Assembly (NCBI RefSeq): GCF_932274485.2
Contig: NC_065881.2
Span: 79,114,702 to 79,178,701 of the forward strand
From: Patella vulgata
Lineage: Eukaryota; Mollusca; Gastropoda; Patellidae
Length of the DNA stretch: 64,000 bases
Direction: 5' to 3'
In this document: positions 1 to 11,590 of the stretch, one piece after another
How positions within the stretch are numbered: the first letter of the stretch is position 1
How the letters are laid out: every line of letters starts with the position of its first letter
Made by a program: the position numbers and the translations under genes
The notes under the pieces: generated by a model
What the model saw: the letters and a program-made list of their open reading frames with translations, nothing else
What the model was told of the DNA's origin: nothing
The model's database searches: none

Positions 1-19
1 ATACAGTCTTAAGAAACAT
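1..19 (-). CDS. First exon of a putative secreted protein, cut by the window edge
   Basis: The minus strand reads ATG TTT CTT AAG ACT GTA and then leaves the window. It matches the start of the exon at 6772-6808 base for base, and about 190 bp of upstream sequence (20-208) also match the region upstream of that exon. In the fuller copy the peptide is MFLKTVLLLAIA followed by a GTAAGT donor, which looks like a signal-peptide exon. The rest of this gene lies outside the window, so product and intactness cannot be judged. Confidence 0.4.
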
Positions 20-1140
20 CTTGTAAAAAAACGTTTATATCGAAAACTGACCTTACCGCTCGAGCAAAATATTAAAACGCGCAGGTTAATTCGAAACGAT
101 TGCTTTAAGTATCAGTCAGTGGTTGTGCGCAGATTTTAATCACATGAGGAATTATGCCCTTTTATGGCATTGTATTTGTGTTGAAACTAGGTTTTCTATG
201 AATCGAAACACACGCCCACTTGACTGCAGTCAATGTCGTGATGTCAGGCTTCCAAAGAAAACCATACATTTAATATAAAGAACAGTAAGCTGAAGCAAGT
301 GCAGGTCTATTAACAGCTATATTATTGACATACAGCCACAATAAATTCAGTTGAAAGCGGAAGGCCTTAATACAATCTCTGGCGCCTCCCTGGGGTGGGG
401 AAGGGGTCCAAGATTAAATAACAAATCGTGTTCAAATTAGAACTAGGTTGACAGTATTAAATGAGCTAAATACCTTTATTCCTTGGTACATTTGGTAGAA
501 TCCCAAATTGTCACGGTAAGATATGAGAACATTAGTATTGATTTAGATGGACCAATATTAAATTCTTACTCGTGTTTTTGATAATGGCTAATTTAATGTC
601 CTAAAAATTTAGGAATTAATATAGGTGAAAAATAGTGTATTAATTGTGTCATTGCACACAATATACTTTGAAGAAATATCTTTTAAAAAAGCATCTGTGT
701 TTCATCCATTTCAGCACATTCCATACTAACGAACATTGATTTTAAGAATTTCTTCCGAGCATTAGCTTTCGGCCAGCAAGTACAAGTACTCAGGACGCAA
801 CTTTACTGCGGGAAATATTGCTGTCGATTAATAGAAAAAAGGTCCGGTCTAAATTTTAAGGCCACCTGCAGATTCCCTTAAGGTCGCGATGGTTAGGGCA
901 CGTGATTGTTGACGAGATTGTGGGTAGGGGTTAGGGTTAGTGCTAGCCCTGTTTACATCTGCAGGTGACCTTAATCTTGAGACCTAACCGTGAATCTAGA
1001 TTTGGTCGTACGTCGGTTTGAAATCATGTCTGTGGACGAAATCGTATGAATTAAAAGAAACAGTGTATGAGAAACCGAAACATTAGGTTGGATCAAATAT
1101 ATTTCTGACGATAGTACACACAGACGCGTTATGATGTGTG
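20..1140. repeat. Direct repeat, also at 6809-7405
   Basis: Positions 1-208 match 6792-6998 and positions 727-1131 match 6999-7404 almost exactly. The segment 208-726 is absent from the second copy. Part of it (about 600-830) also has a diverged inverted match at 52290-52545. The first 200 bp are the upstream flank of the signal-peptide-like exon, so this may be a duplicated promoter region rather than a plain transposon. Confidence 0.7.
841..988. mobile_element. Small TIR element (MITE-like) with telomere-like core
   Basis: Imperfect terminal inverted repeats of about 30 bp share the core ccacctgcagat / atctgcaggtgacc. The centre contains ggggttagggttag, which resembles a telomeric hexamer but is far too short to be a telomere. 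A second copy lies at 7113-7261 within the duplicated segment. Confidence 0.5.
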
Positions 1141-1915
1141 TCCTTGCCGATTAACTCGTGTGATAGTAACAGACGATAAATGTCTGTTACTAATGGGTGT
1201 ACAAGTTGTTTATTGTTATGCATGTAAAGAGGACAGATAATCAGTAAATAAAGACGGAGAATCAGTAAATATAACGTGTTTCAAAGATGAGGATGATTGA
1301 ATGAAGCCTGAAAATGGCCTGGACTTAAGCAAGTGGAAGTCTGACAAATGATTCCAGATCGCGTGACAGTAGCCGAAGTTACCAGATCACTATCTGTGTA
1401 AATGGGAGCATAATCTTTATAATTATTTAGACTTTAACTCACTAAAGAGACTGGAACTAATATTTTTCTTTTGTTTTTTGTTAGATCTAAGTCAATCTTT
1501 GGAGGCGATATAGTCCGGGTTGGGATTTCAAAGAAAGGGGTAGTTTGCAATAATGTCATGACTGAAGTAATGAACTTCCGAAGAAGTTTTTTTTTTAATG
1601 CAAGTCGATAATGTACAAAAGACCGAGGCTTTGTCGGGTCTATTGTTACTTCAATAAACCTACTGATTTGCTCATAGCCAATGCAAGTAACGCCATGTAT
1701 TATAAAATTTCCACTCAAACGTTTTTCTAAGAAGTATTACAATATAAAGCATGTCAAGGCCAAAGACACAACACGGTTCGCAGTAAGCTTTTGTATATAG
1801 CCGTTTGATTTGAATGGACCCTTTGCCAACACTCGCGTCAGGATGGCAACTAGGTAGTAACAGCTTCATGTATGGGTCAATTGTTCAGTTGACAAATGTA
1901 TTCATTATGGGAATA

Positions 1916-2215
1916 AAATGAGGTTTAACGTCCTACTGTTCTGCTCCAACTGGGTTAATAAAGACGGGGGTACGCCATACAGTGTGCTATGAGGGAACGT
2001 TTGAACGGGCAGCTGCACTACACGCTAGTATTATGTGGAATTCCTACTCATGTGTACACGTGACCTCGGTTTTTCGTCCCATCCGAACGACTTTACGCTC
2101 TGCCTTGTCATGACCCCTATCCTGCACCACTGACAAGGGGGGGGGGGGGTCATGCCGGAAAATCCCGACCTACAGATTATCGAGCAAACGTCTTAACTAC
2201 TGAGCCAGCGTGTTA
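1916..2215 (-). mobile_element. SINE family 1 copy
   Basis: The family has a tRNA-like head (A-box-like TGGCTAAGTG, B-box-like GGTTCGATCCC), a roughly 300-bp body and a CATTTCATTTC tail. This copy runs tail to head on the plus strand and is diverged, with a G tract inserted near 2139. Family 1 tail or body fragments also lie at 3191-3250 (-) and 3346-3547 (+). Confidence 0.7.
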
Positions 2216-2554
2216 TAAATGTTAGGCTGTATATTTTATTTTAATAAATGGGTGTAAATATATAAAATTAATAACAACTGGACTTGTCCTCGAAACAATT
2301 TACTGAACCTTTCTTTACAGACCGATTATGATAAAACTTTAAGAATAAGCACCAGATATATTAATCGTTGATCATCAACATTTTACCTGATTTCGAAGTT
2401 TTACACTTTAAAAAAAATAAATCCAGGTCAAATTTATTTTATTTTTCAATTTTAAAAAATTCCTCGCATTTTAAAACCGTTCAGTAATTATCTTCAATTT
2501 ACTTTTCAACTTGATATTAATATATTTTAATTGTAAAATAAGCTTAAACATACA

Positions 2555-2705
2555 TTCCCACAAAAGTATTTATAGGGCAGTTCTTTACAATAAAAGTATG
2601 GCAAATGTCGTATATATGGAAAGTGGAGACGCCCAATCCTACAAGAAAAATACTGGATTCATTGAAAAACACCCATAGAACAAGCACTGGGCACACGTCA
2701 GGGTA
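2555..2705 (-). repeat. Fragment of dispersed repeat R2
   Basis: Inverted and diverged match to the 3' part of the repeat at 11062-11590 and 37057-37835 (shared block around catacttttat and the aatccagtatttttctagta region). No coding potential was recognised. Confidence 0.5.
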
Positions 2706-4700
2706 CCAATAACTGTCAGCTAGACGGCTTATTGTATGTTGGCTTGACTTGAGCGGTTGTTATTTCTTGGTCGAATGATTGGACTGTTTTGGGAACATTG
2801 GGGGGTTTAAACGTACAACAGGCTCTGCAATTAAACGGCGAAAAAAGTGACTGACAGAAGATAATCCACGAATTTACTTCGGCTTCAATAGGTATGGTAA
2901 ATGGATAGTAAGTAACGACACATACATTCTGCAAAAAAGGGTCCATCCCTCAATCAAGTTACGGGACAAACAAGGCTTCTAAAAATAGTTTTTTTTATAT
3001 CTTGGGGCATTTCCTCGCGAATGCAATGTTTGATATGGCTTTGAAGCAAATGTTTGATAGATTAATTATTTTGAATATGTTGTTGTTCCAAATATATCAT
3101 CAAATCACAGTTTGTACACGAGAAGGCATCTTTTTATTTGTTTTAAACTTGACACGGAAGAACATAATAATAATGTAAGCTTATAGATAAATGAAATGAA
3201 ATGGAGTTTAACGTCCTACTTTTCTGTACCGAACTGGGCAAATGAAGACGGATTATATAGATAAGCGTGTAAAGCGACACTTATGCACTTGCTGGTTACA
3301 GGTTGATAGCCTGCTGATAATGTTTTCCGGTTCTAAATAAATATAGAGCCGACGTAGCCCAATGAGTAAGACACTGGCTCGCTAACCAGGTCTCGGATTC
3401 GCTCCTAGTGTTAGCTGAGAAAAAAAATCGTCGGTGACAAAAACATTATCTAGTCGTTCGCATAATACGTATGTACACATTGGCGTGCACGTAAATGAAC
3501 TGATAAAGGTCTCCGTTAGTAGGATGTAAAACCCCATTTCATTTCTAAGAATTATATCCTCGGTCATTAAAACTCAACCATGTTGTAGCAACAAAAAAAA
3601 AACAAGATAGAATTATAATAAACATATTATATGCCCGGGGAATCTATTCAAATCGTGTTTCAATGTGTGATTTATGCGTATATCTGATGACGCATAAATA
3701 ATGCTAAGCGTGAACGAATATTATTCTAGTCTATTGAATCCCTTAAAATTTTTCTAGGCCATGCTTTGTGTATATTGTGTATTGACTGTCTCAAATGTAC
3801 AACCCTGGTTGATTCCTACTGTTGCATCTGGACAAAACTAGACCCACTATTTGCATTTTAAACTTGAATAATTCTTAATTTTCAAAACATTTCTATATAA
3901 TCTATGTATGCAATTAGTTGAAATATATAAATAATCATCTGTTCAGAAATAAGGCAATGATTTTTTTAAAAAAGGTGCCGATTTACCATGTTCATCTTAA
4001 ACGTTCTACCTATAAAAAAAAATATTTTTTTTAAAACCGCAAGTGATGTAGTTGATCTCTATAGTAAGCATACAGATTTGGCATAAGTTTACTGCTGTAT
4101 TTTGTTCACGTGTCGTCGTTTGGATGGAATCCAAAGGTGCTGTTTATTTAGGTATTTCAAATATGGAATTATGTTATTTTTTTACATAAATCCGTTTATA
4201 ATATCCTAATAAACAGCCCAAATAACACACTTTATATTATTCAAATACATTATTTTGTGATAGGATGATAGACCTTTCCAAGTGACCTAGATACCCCAAA
4301 TATATACGCCAAAATGTCGATAGATACAATGTATTTCTCAACAGTCCCTACCCCCCCCCCCCCACAAAGAAAAAAAATTAATTATCTCAGGAACCTCACC
4401 AACCCCCTCCTGCAATTCTCTTATTTGATTGGTCAACGTTTACTTTCGTATTTTTTTAGGATTATTTCTGTTCAATCTTGCATCAAAATGTACACTTTTT
4501 GACTATCTGCCACGGTATTTGTAAAAAAAAACAGTTCTCTAGAGACATACAGGCCATTGGTTCGATATTGTCACTGCGTGTTTGTATCCCCTACAAATCC
4601 AAAGGACAAATTAAAAGTACAGTATATTAATATAACGTTAAGCTAAGCATCACACATGAAAAACATACAACACATCAGATGCCACGTTAGTATGCTATTA
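2706..4700. other. Non-coding stretch, nothing recognised beyond SINE pieces
   Basis: AT-rich sequence with SINE family 1 fragments (3191-3250, 3346-3547) and homopolymer runs, including a C tract near 4350. Short open frames here lack domains, splice context or biased composition and are not called. Confidence 0.5.
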
Positions 4701-4710
4701 TTGTTTAGGC

Positions 4711-5767
4711 CAGCGCTTTCTCAACCGGGGTCCATATGGACCCCCAAGGAGAAATTGCATAGTTTTAAAAAGGTACTTAGAGGCAAGGGGGAAATCCTGC
4801 AGCCTTATGTAAAGTGCCGTTGTCGATTTGAAGGATCTTGTTGTCTTGATCATTAGTACCCTATAAAGTGGGATTTCCTTCTCTTCATATTACGGGTTAT
4901 CGGTAAATGAAGCTTAAAGGAGCTAAATCGTTAATATTTGGGACCTAGAAATTGACCCAAATGAGTCGCAACGAATATAATAAAGTAATCTGATTATATA
5001 TAAACTGATTTACATTCAATTGTTTCCGTTTTGACTCTTAATTTCAAATCAGTTCTGTCTAGCGAAATATCCATGAGTCTCAACCGGATAGCACTTTCTA
5101 GCGTCTGGATATTCCAGCCTATTTCGCATGCTCCCCAGATAAGATATGGCGTCACTGTTTGACATGAGTTGTGGAATATGTCTAGCCTCGATCCTTCTGG
5201 TCACTTGTTACAAATGACACTGAAACGCACTATCGTACACGATTCGTGTACGAATGGTAAAATGTTTATTTTATCTTAAATATTGGATATCAGAAGCCTA
5301 TCTTTTCCTTTAAGATCACAACATCAATGTTGATTTAAATTGACAAATAATTCGTATTTTCAACGTGTAAGACTTAGCTACTTTAATTTACTGTGAAAAT
5401 ATTTACGACTGGCGTAATTCAACATGTGAACAAATTCCCTCATTTTGAGCATATTCTTGTTCTACGGTGAATGGGGAAATAGCAATGCAATATTTGAAAT
5501 TAAATATATTTTGTTTCGTGGCCACTGTGTAGGAAATTGGGTTCGAGGCCAATGTCAAAAAAAACTTGTTGAAACATAAATGATATGAATCGTAACTATG
5601 TCAAAATTTTCTCACATTCTCTGACCGGTACTTAGTACTCTTATAATAATCGTTATGCATTCAAGTGAAATAAAGTGATGTTATACAAAAATGCTGGGGA
5701 AGGGGAGGTATGAGGGGCCAATTTTCTCCGGGGTGGGGAATCTCCGACAAAATGTTGAGAATCACTG
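4711..5767. mobile_element. hAT-like DNA transposon remnant
   Basis: The left end reads CAGCGCTTTCTCAACC and the right end TTGAGAATCACTG, resembling the CAGTGGTTCTCAACC termini common in hAT elements. The flanking 8-mers gtttaggc and acttagac agree at 5 of 8 positions, compatible with a decayed 8-bp target duplication. No transposase is readable. The interior (4905-5365) holds the dispersed repeat R1 that also occurs inside both arms of the Polinton. Confidence 0.45.
4905..5365. repeat. Dispersed repeat R1, copy outside the Polinton
   Basis: Matches 21625-22060 in the same orientation and the mirror segment 27000-27440 inverted, with about 10-20% divergence by eye. It begins with ttaaaggagctaaatcg. 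A further partial copy lies at 46885-46990. The family is not recognised. Confidence 0.65.
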
Positions 5768-5923
5768 ACTTAGACTACAGACCAATTAAGACGATCGCGC
5801 ACTTGTCGAAACATCATACATGCATCAGACTTGTTCATTACTGTCCCACATAACTGTTTTTGAACTCTTAATTTTACATATAAATAATATTTTGACCGGA
5901 CATAGACTAGGTCATTTCGGGAC

Positions 5924-6146
5924 TAGAGAGAGAGAGAGTTTAACGTCCACTCGTTATAGACTAGGTCATTTCGGGACTAACATATGGTTTAATTTTATTT
6001 CAATAATTCGCTTGCAGTGGGAGGATAGCGGAGGACCCAGAGAAAACCCACGAGGTTGGACAGGCAACCCTACTCCTTGTCACGTACAACCGTCGAAACC
6101 ATGCCAGTTGAGTCAATGACTTGCTAACCATTCGCCCCCCCCCCCC
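5924..6146 (-). mobile_element. SINE family 2 copy
   Basis: Family 2 has a different tRNA-like head (GGCCGAATGGTTAGCACG and GGTTTCGATTCCC boxes), a body with a tctccgggtcctccggtttc block, and a tail that ends in a (TC)n run. This copy is inverted, with the GA run at the left and a C tract at the head side. A more diverged family 2 relative in plus orientation lies at 6271-6480. Confidence 0.65.
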
Positions 6147-6654
6147 CACAACAGATAGAAAACTTACATATTACATATTAACAAAGACGCTTATCGATCT
6201 ACTCTTCATATAGCTTTCATTGAAATGCACACCTTGTGGATCAAAATGATTTTAGCTCAGAGCACACTTTACCGGGTAGGCTGGTCGAGTGGTCTTTAGA
6301 TCATTAGGTCTGCCATTGGGTTAGGTGGTGTGGGTTTATACACATAGCCTGTACGTGTAAAGCAGCGGAATCACCAACCCAATCTGGTGCGTTTCTCCAG
6401 TTCCTCAGGTTTACGTCAATGCTAAAGACACTTACGGGCAAACCAATCATTGAAATAAATAAAGAGCCGAATGAGCCTAAAACCAACCCCTTTTACTTTT
6501 GCCCGTTTTACAAACTCCATATATTTTGTTTATTACTGTGCCTAAAAGTTCCTTTAGATTTATATCGTTTCATTTTTCATTGAAATCTATCTATATTCAT
6601 TCTTGAGCTGATTTTCCTAATTAAACCAAATATATTCAAATAACACACTATTTA

Positions 6655-6725
6655 TGGATAACAATTACTACGGTTTATTTCACTGCGACGTTTCAACAAG
6701 ATTTCATAAGTCGTTATCAAGAATA
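6655..6725 (-). other. Penelope-type terminal motif (degenerate hammerhead-like)
   Basis: The minus strand reads ttgataacgac, then gttgaaacgtcgcag and a gtgaaataaac box. A matching plus-strand copy lies at 48470-48545. The arrangement resembles the hammerhead-derived motif found near ends of Penelope-like elements, but the CUGANGA core is not intact, so no ribozyme activity is claimed. Confidence 0.4.
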
Positions 6726-6771
6726 TAACACAATTGCAATTCGAAATGAGAGGGCTGTAAGTCAAACTTAC

Positions 6772-6808
6772 CTGCAATAGCCAGTAGTAATACAGTCTTA
6801 AGAAACAT
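6772..6808 (-). CDS. Signal-peptide-like first exon of an unidentified secreted protein
   Basis: On the minus strand an ATG at 6808-6806 opens MFLKTVLLLAIA, a short hydrophobic leader, and is followed directly by a canonical donor (g|GTAAGT at 6772/6771). The flank upstream is shared with the window-edge copy at 1-208, so two neighbouring genes in the same orientation probably arose by a duplication of roughly 6.8 kb. A diverged plus-strand relative lies at 60407-60443. I found no downstream exon with confidence, so the product is unknown. The call rests on the hydrophobic leader, the donor and duplicate conservation; it could also be a repeat carrying a fossil exon. Confidence 0.4.
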
Positions 6809-7405
6809 CTTGTAAAAAAACGTTTATATCGAAAACTGACCTTACCGCTCGAGCAAAATATTAAAACGCGCAGGTTAATTCGAAACGATTGCTTTAAGTA
6901 TCAGTCAGTGGTTGTGCGCAGATTTTAATCACATGAGGAGTTATGCCCTTTTATGGCATTGTATTTGTGTTGAAACTAGGTTTTCTATGAATCGAAACTA
7001 ACGAACATTGATTTTAAGAATTTCTTCCGAGCATTAGCTTTCGGCCAGCAAGTACAAGTACTCAGGACGCAACTTTACTGCGGGAAATATTGCTGTCGAT
7101 TAATAGAAAAAAGGTCCGGTCTAAATTTTAAGGCCACTTGCAGATTCCCTTAAGGTCGCGATGGTTAGGGCACGTGATTGTTGACGAGATTGTGGGTAGG
7201 GGTTAGGGTTAGTGCTAGCCCTGTTTACATCTGCAGGTGACCTTAATCTTGAGACCTAACCGTGAATCTAGATTTGGTCGTACGTCGGTTTGAAATCATG
7301 TCTGTGGACGAAATCGTATGAATTAAAAGAAACAGTGTATGAGAAACCGAAACATTAGGTTGGATCAAATATATTTCGGACGATAGTACACACAGACGCG
7401 TTATA
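6809..7405. repeat. Direct repeat, second copy
   Basis: Matches 20-208 joined to 727-1131. Differences are few, pointing to a recent duplication followed by one insertion or deletion of about 520 bp in one copy. Contains the MITE-like copy 7113-7261. Confidence 0.7.
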
Positions 7406-7599
7406 ATGGCTAACATTTGAACAATATCTTGTAGTTACGTATAAAAATCACCATATTTAAATTTCAGCTATGGTTACATAGTACAATAGTAACTAAGGAC
7501 ATGTGCACACATGAGTTAACTGTTGTATGGTTATTTTAGGTTAAGGAAATAACATCGGGGCAGTTAATGTGTCATTGCTACCATTAACTTTATAAGCTG

Positions 7600-8160
7600 A
7601 GATATCAATTGTCCTCCGCCTTTTGAAGACAGCAGGGGACATTAAAATGGGACTGTCCGTCCGTCTGTCAATAGTTTTGGGATACAATTACCCTCCTAAT
7701 TGAGCTATAATTTTCAAACTTGGTGTAGGTGTTTATTAGGTGAATACCTTGATGAAGCTTGGAGATGGGCATTTTCAGCTTAGGCTAAGCAGAGATAAGC
7801 AATTTAATTAGTTGATGCTTTGGGACACGATAACTTTGGTTCTATAATGGTCTCAGATTTTACAGAATTCTCCGGTAATACTCGAAACCTCAGGCCAAAC
7901 TTAACGTTCAGTAAGCCTATTCAGATTTGGTCAGTGGAATTTACTCACCCGCATAGTCCGGTAATACTCGAAACCTCAGGCCAAACTTGACGTTGCCTCT
8001 ACCTTTGTTATCCCTGGTTGGGTGCAACTTCAAGGTGAATTTATTGTTCAGTAAGCCTATTTAGATTTGTTCAGTGGAATTTACTCACCCGCATAGTTAT
8101 GAATTTTCTTGTTTCACTTGACTATAGTAACATTTTGTGGGAATGTAGTCTTTTTACAGA
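7600..8160. repeat. Interspersed repeat with a gtccgtccgtctgtc block and an internal duplication
   Basis: An 80-90-bp block beginning ccggtaatactcgaaacctc and running to gaatttactcacccgcatag occurs twice (about 7871-7957 and 7960-8100). No coding frame was recognised. Confidence 0.5.
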
Positions 8161-8227
8161 TTGACCACTTGTTTGCGATATCATTGTCTGTGGAAGCGGA
8201 CGCTAAGCCTAACGAATAAACAACCAA

Positions 8228-9796
8228 CAGTTGCCATGCAAAATACGCCCACATTGTGCAAGAGATGGATAGAAAACAAGCTAAAAAAATGCGATTTTTA
8301 TACGCCTACATTTTCATGTGGACGTATTATGCTGTCGCCCCTGTTGGTCCGTCCGCCCACAATTTGTTTGTGGACACTCTACAGGTCACAGCTTTTATCC
8401 GATTTCAAGGAAACTTGAAATGGTTTATCTCCCTAAGATATTGGCATGTATCGGACCGTAACTTCATGGATTATGGCCCCTGAAGGTACGGAAAATCGCG
8501 TTTTTAGCTTGTGTACCCTATAGAGGTCACAATTTTTATCCGATTTTGTTGAAACTTGACATGCAAGTTTATCATCCAAAGATCCTAGTACCTGTCCATG
8601 TTCACGCATATCGGACCGTCACTTCTTGAATTATGGCCCCTGATTGTACGAAATATCGCGTTTTTAGCTTGTGGACCCTATAGAGGTCATATTTTTTTTT
8701 ATCAGATTTAACAAAACCTTTTAAATATATCACCGGTACACCCTCAGGATGGTTGAGTTCGAATTTCATACAGATCGGACCAACACTGACGTAATAATAT
8801 GGTTTATCAAGGTTTTGGACCCTCTAGAGGTCACAATTTTCTTCTGATTTTGATGAAACTTGAAATGTAAGTTTATCACCCAAAGATCACGCATATCGGA
8901 TCGTAACTTCCTGAATTATGACCCCTGATTGTACGAAAAATCGCGTTTTTTAGCTTGAGGTCCCTCGAGAGGTCACAATTATTATCCGATTTAAAAAAAA
9001 ACGTTCAAATATATCACCGTTACACCGTAAATTTTGGTTGAGTTAGAATTTCGTGAAAATCGGACGAAATTGCGGGACAAAATGGCCGCCCCTCTTACAC
9101 AATTAGTCTTAACAAAGTTGTGGGCAATCTCGAAGTCACAATTTGGATCTGATTTTGATGAAACTTGAAATGCATATTTATAACCCAGAGATCTTGAACC
9201 TGTCGATATTCGGGCATATCGGATGGTAACTTCCTGAATTATGGCCCCCGATTGTATGAAAAATCATGTTTTTAGCTTGTGGTCCCTGTAGAGGTCGCAA
9301 TTTTAACCGATTTAAAAAAAAACGTGTGAATATTTCACCATTACACACTAAGATCTTGGTTCCTTATGATAATCGCGGATACCCGAACTTAACTTCCTAG
9401 ATTATGGCCCCTGATTGTTGGAAAAATCACATTTTTAGCTTGCAGATTCTCTTAGAGGTCACAATGTTTTACTGATTTAAAAACCCGTTTAAATACATCA
9501 CCATTCCACCATAATGAAGGTTGAATTCGAATTTCGGGAAAATCGAAATGAAACTGCCCGATAAAATGGCCGCTCTTTGTACGCAAATTGTGTAGAAGTG
9601 TGTAATACGAAGGCTGTGGTTAAACTTATAACATATCTTTATATCCCAAAGATCTCAGTCCCTTATGATATTTGCACATTTCAGGCCATAACTTTCTGGA
9701 TTATTGCCCCTGATTGTACAAAAAATCGCGTTTGTTTATAGCTTTTTCTCTATCCATCTCTTGCAAAATGTGGGCATATCCTGCCTGGCAGCCGCT
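8228..9796. mobile_element. Non-autonomous TIR element, family A
   Basis: Inverted termini of about 60 bp lie at 8228-8287 and 9736-9796, sharing gcccacatt, tgcaagagatggatag and a short A-rich tail. Between them are degenerate subrepeats of about 180 bp with the blocks gaggtcacaatttttatccg, tgatgaaacttgaaatg, ttatggcccctgattgtacg and aaaatcgcgtttttagcttg. A partial inverted unit follows at 9810-10110. Related internal blocks recur at 57890-58440, 59240-59665 and 60860-61640, and an isolated terminus at 43815-43870. No transposase is encoded; superfamily not determined. Confidence 0.55.
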
Positions 9797-10110
9797 GGTT
9801 CGTACCATCAGGGGTCATATTTCAGGAAGTTATTCCCAATATGCGAGAATACCGAAAAGAACTGAAATCGTTTGGATATAAACACATGGTTTTAAGTTTC
9901 ATCAAAAGCGGATAGAAATGTAAACCCCATTTACATTCAAGGGGCTTTATATAATAATATTTGCTTACACTAAGTTGCATTTTTCCCGGCAGTTTCGATC
10001 CCATTTTCACGAAATGTGAACTCAACCATCATTATATTGTGTAACGGTGACATGTTCAATTCTTAAATCGGTCAAAAATTGTGACCTCTAGAGCGAATAC
10101 AAGCTAGAAA

Positions 10111-11060
10111 CATCTCAGCGACCTTGAAGAAAATTGAGCTGACCTTAACAACTAGAATTAGCCGTCGAAACTTGAAACTCTCCATACTTGTGTTTTATTG
10201 TGACTTGTAATATTGTTTTAAATTGTAGAAAAAATCGTGTAAACACCGTCTATAACGACGTCAGGCGTGTCCCTTGATACCCTTGTTTGCTAGGATTCCT
10301 GAGAAGCGACCACCAGAACATAATACATATACGTAAGCCCACTTAAAGTCAAACATAGACCTGTCTGGTGTATTAACTTTTCGCAGTAAATTATGGAAGG
10401 GTATCGCTGCCAATATTAAATGCTCTACGACAATGTCGTTTCCATTGATTATATGTGAAAAGTACAATGTACAGAGTCCTAATAACGATATCGATAAAGT
10501 CAAAATACCTCTAAGATAAGAGTTAAATGTAAAACGTCAAATGTTAAGTGTTAAATGACAAATGTTTTGTGGGAAAATGCTTTTTTTGACGTGTCTACAT
10601 TTTACATTTCTGTCATTACATTTTACATATGCTCTCTGCCACATCCCATTTGTCCTTCACGCTTTCTACATAGCAACTTTCGCTCAGCATCAACTTGCAT
10701 ATGCAAATGTAGGATATCACTTGACTTATTAACATATATGGAAACCCGGCACAAGCACGCTATAAGGATATTCAACGCACGACAAAAGAAATCAAGCTGG
10801 CACACCATAAGAAACTATCTAGACGACCATGCGTAATTTTGAATGTGCCAGGAAATAATTGATAGATTCAAGCAGCCAAAGAAAAATACTTTCCAGTAAT
10901 TTATAACACAATAACTGGAATTTCGTATTAATACCCGTATTTTTATATTTTAAACACCCCCACTCTTCCCGGTCTCTCTATAAACAGAGTTGAGTAGCCT
11001 ACTTTGATCCATTAAAAAACAACAATATATAAGCATTGTGCCCAACAAATAAATAATATA
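10111..11060. other. Non-coding stretch
   Basis: AT-rich sequence with short direct repeats of the type aaatgttaagtgttaaatg around 10535-10560. No supported gene, RNA or element boundary was seen. Confidence 0.4.
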
Positions 11061-11061
11061 T

Positions 11062-11590
11062 TTATGCTTCAAATCCTTCTCAAACATTGTAATTGGGAAG
11101 GAATGCCCTGCTATTAAAATTCGATCAAACCAGGTCATGTTTACGTCACGTCTTGGGAGTCAGAGGAGAATTCATTGCATACATAATACGATGTTGTCTT
11201 TAATCGCTTACTATTTATTACAAATATCGAATCCTAATTAAATTCTCGGATTATCCACTACCCGCGTCTTTTTACGTCATTTTTATCTCAGAAAGTATTG
11301 TACGTCTAACTCTTCATAAAGTTTATCAACTTGTACATCAAGCGCTCAATGTTCGCTTGTGACCTTTGACATCACGCGTGCAGAAGTTCCTATTCGTCGC
11401 GCTGTTGATTAGGGGAACCCTTACATTTTTGTCCTGTATACGCTCCATGAGTGTTTTTCGGGGAATCCAGTATTTTTCTAGTAAGATTGGATATCTATAC
11501 TTTCTATATACATCAAAATTGCCATACTTTTATTTGAAATAACCACCCGATAAATACTTTTCTGGGAACCCATCTTTAAAGGGTTCACGA
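11062..11590. repeat. Dispersed repeat R2 (empty-site copy)
   Basis: About 530 bp closely match 37057-37835 and more distantly 53513-54615. This copy keeps the uninterrupted site gtacgtctaactcttcataa, where the 37-kb copy carries a SINE and, a few bases away, the 53.5-kb copy carries a MITE. No coding potential. Confidence 0.7.

Noticed and set aside
915-945. Telomeric repeat or interstitial telomere
   Set aside because: Only about two imperfect ttaggg units within a small TIR element.
1434-1869. Two overlapping minus-strand frames (94 and 65 codons)
   Set aside because: No ATG in good context for the longer one, no recognisable motif and no splice partner; could be a decayed exon but not supported.
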